A DNA stretch of 7,221 nucleotides from Melioribacteraceae bacterium (GTDB taxonomy: Bacteria; Bacteroidota; Ignavibacteria; Ignavibacteriales; Melioribacteraceae). This document shows, piece by piece, positions 7,213-7,221 of the stretch (position 1 is its first letter; each line of letters opens with the position of its first letter). The DNA lies in assembly GCA_026987055.1 (NCBI GenBank), contig JALSNL010000419.1, positions 1-7,221 on the forward strand. Direction: 5' to 3'. The position numbers and the translations under genes were made by a program. The notes under the pieces were generated by a model. That model saw only the letters and a program-made list of their open reading frames with translations, was not told where the DNA came from and made no database searches.

Positions 7213-7221
7213 TTTTTAGAT

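Noticed and set aside
1..7221. Novel defence or other accessory system
   Set aside because: Three of the four genes are recognisable housekeeping or transport families with intact motifs and the fourth is an ordinary GNAT. No nuclease, toxin, reverse transcriptase, transposase or phage gene is present.

Overview
This is an AT-rich bacterial window that reads as ordinary chromosome from the Bacteroidota/Chlorobi/Ignavibacteria side of the tree. The evidence is a large Oar-like TonB-dependent receptor with an N-terminal carboxypeptidase-regulatory-like domain, a glmS of the Bacteroidota type, low GC and standard genetic code. Clear AAAGGAG ribosome binding sites on two of four genes, unusual for core Bacteroidetes, make me lean towards an Ignavibacteria-like organism. 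That placement is inference.

Layout. Bases 1-2923 (minus strand) hold a TonB-dependent outer-membrane receptor whose C-terminus runs off the left edge. Bases 2924-3295 are a divergent intergenic region of 372 bases, very AT-rich, with two short palindromes; one overlaps a plausible promoter -10. On the plus strand follow a GNAT N-acetyltransferase with a helical N-terminal extension (3296-4003) and, 44 bases later with no terminator between them, glmS (4048-5880). A clean intrinsic terminator (5942-5972) closes that unit. Carbamate kinase (6007-6951) then stands alone. The last 270 bases carry no gene but end in a GC-rich repeat (7144-7212) that folds on paper into a perfect three-way junction: an outer stem plus two hairpins.

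How the genes fit together. The receptor imports or senses an unknown ligand at the outer membrane. GlmS makes glucosamine-6-phosphate for peptidoglycan and LPS. The GNAT sits in the same likely transcript, so an amino-sugar or cell-envelope substrate is possible, but its sequence looks RimJ/RimL-like and the substrate cannot be read from sequence. Carbamate kinase handles carbamoyl phosphate and ATP without arginine-deiminase partners in view.

I do not see a novel defence system, CRISPR array, phage module or transposase. The items most worth a second look are the three-way-junction repeat, the extended GNAT beside glmS, and the palindrome/promoter overlap in the divergent intergenic region.
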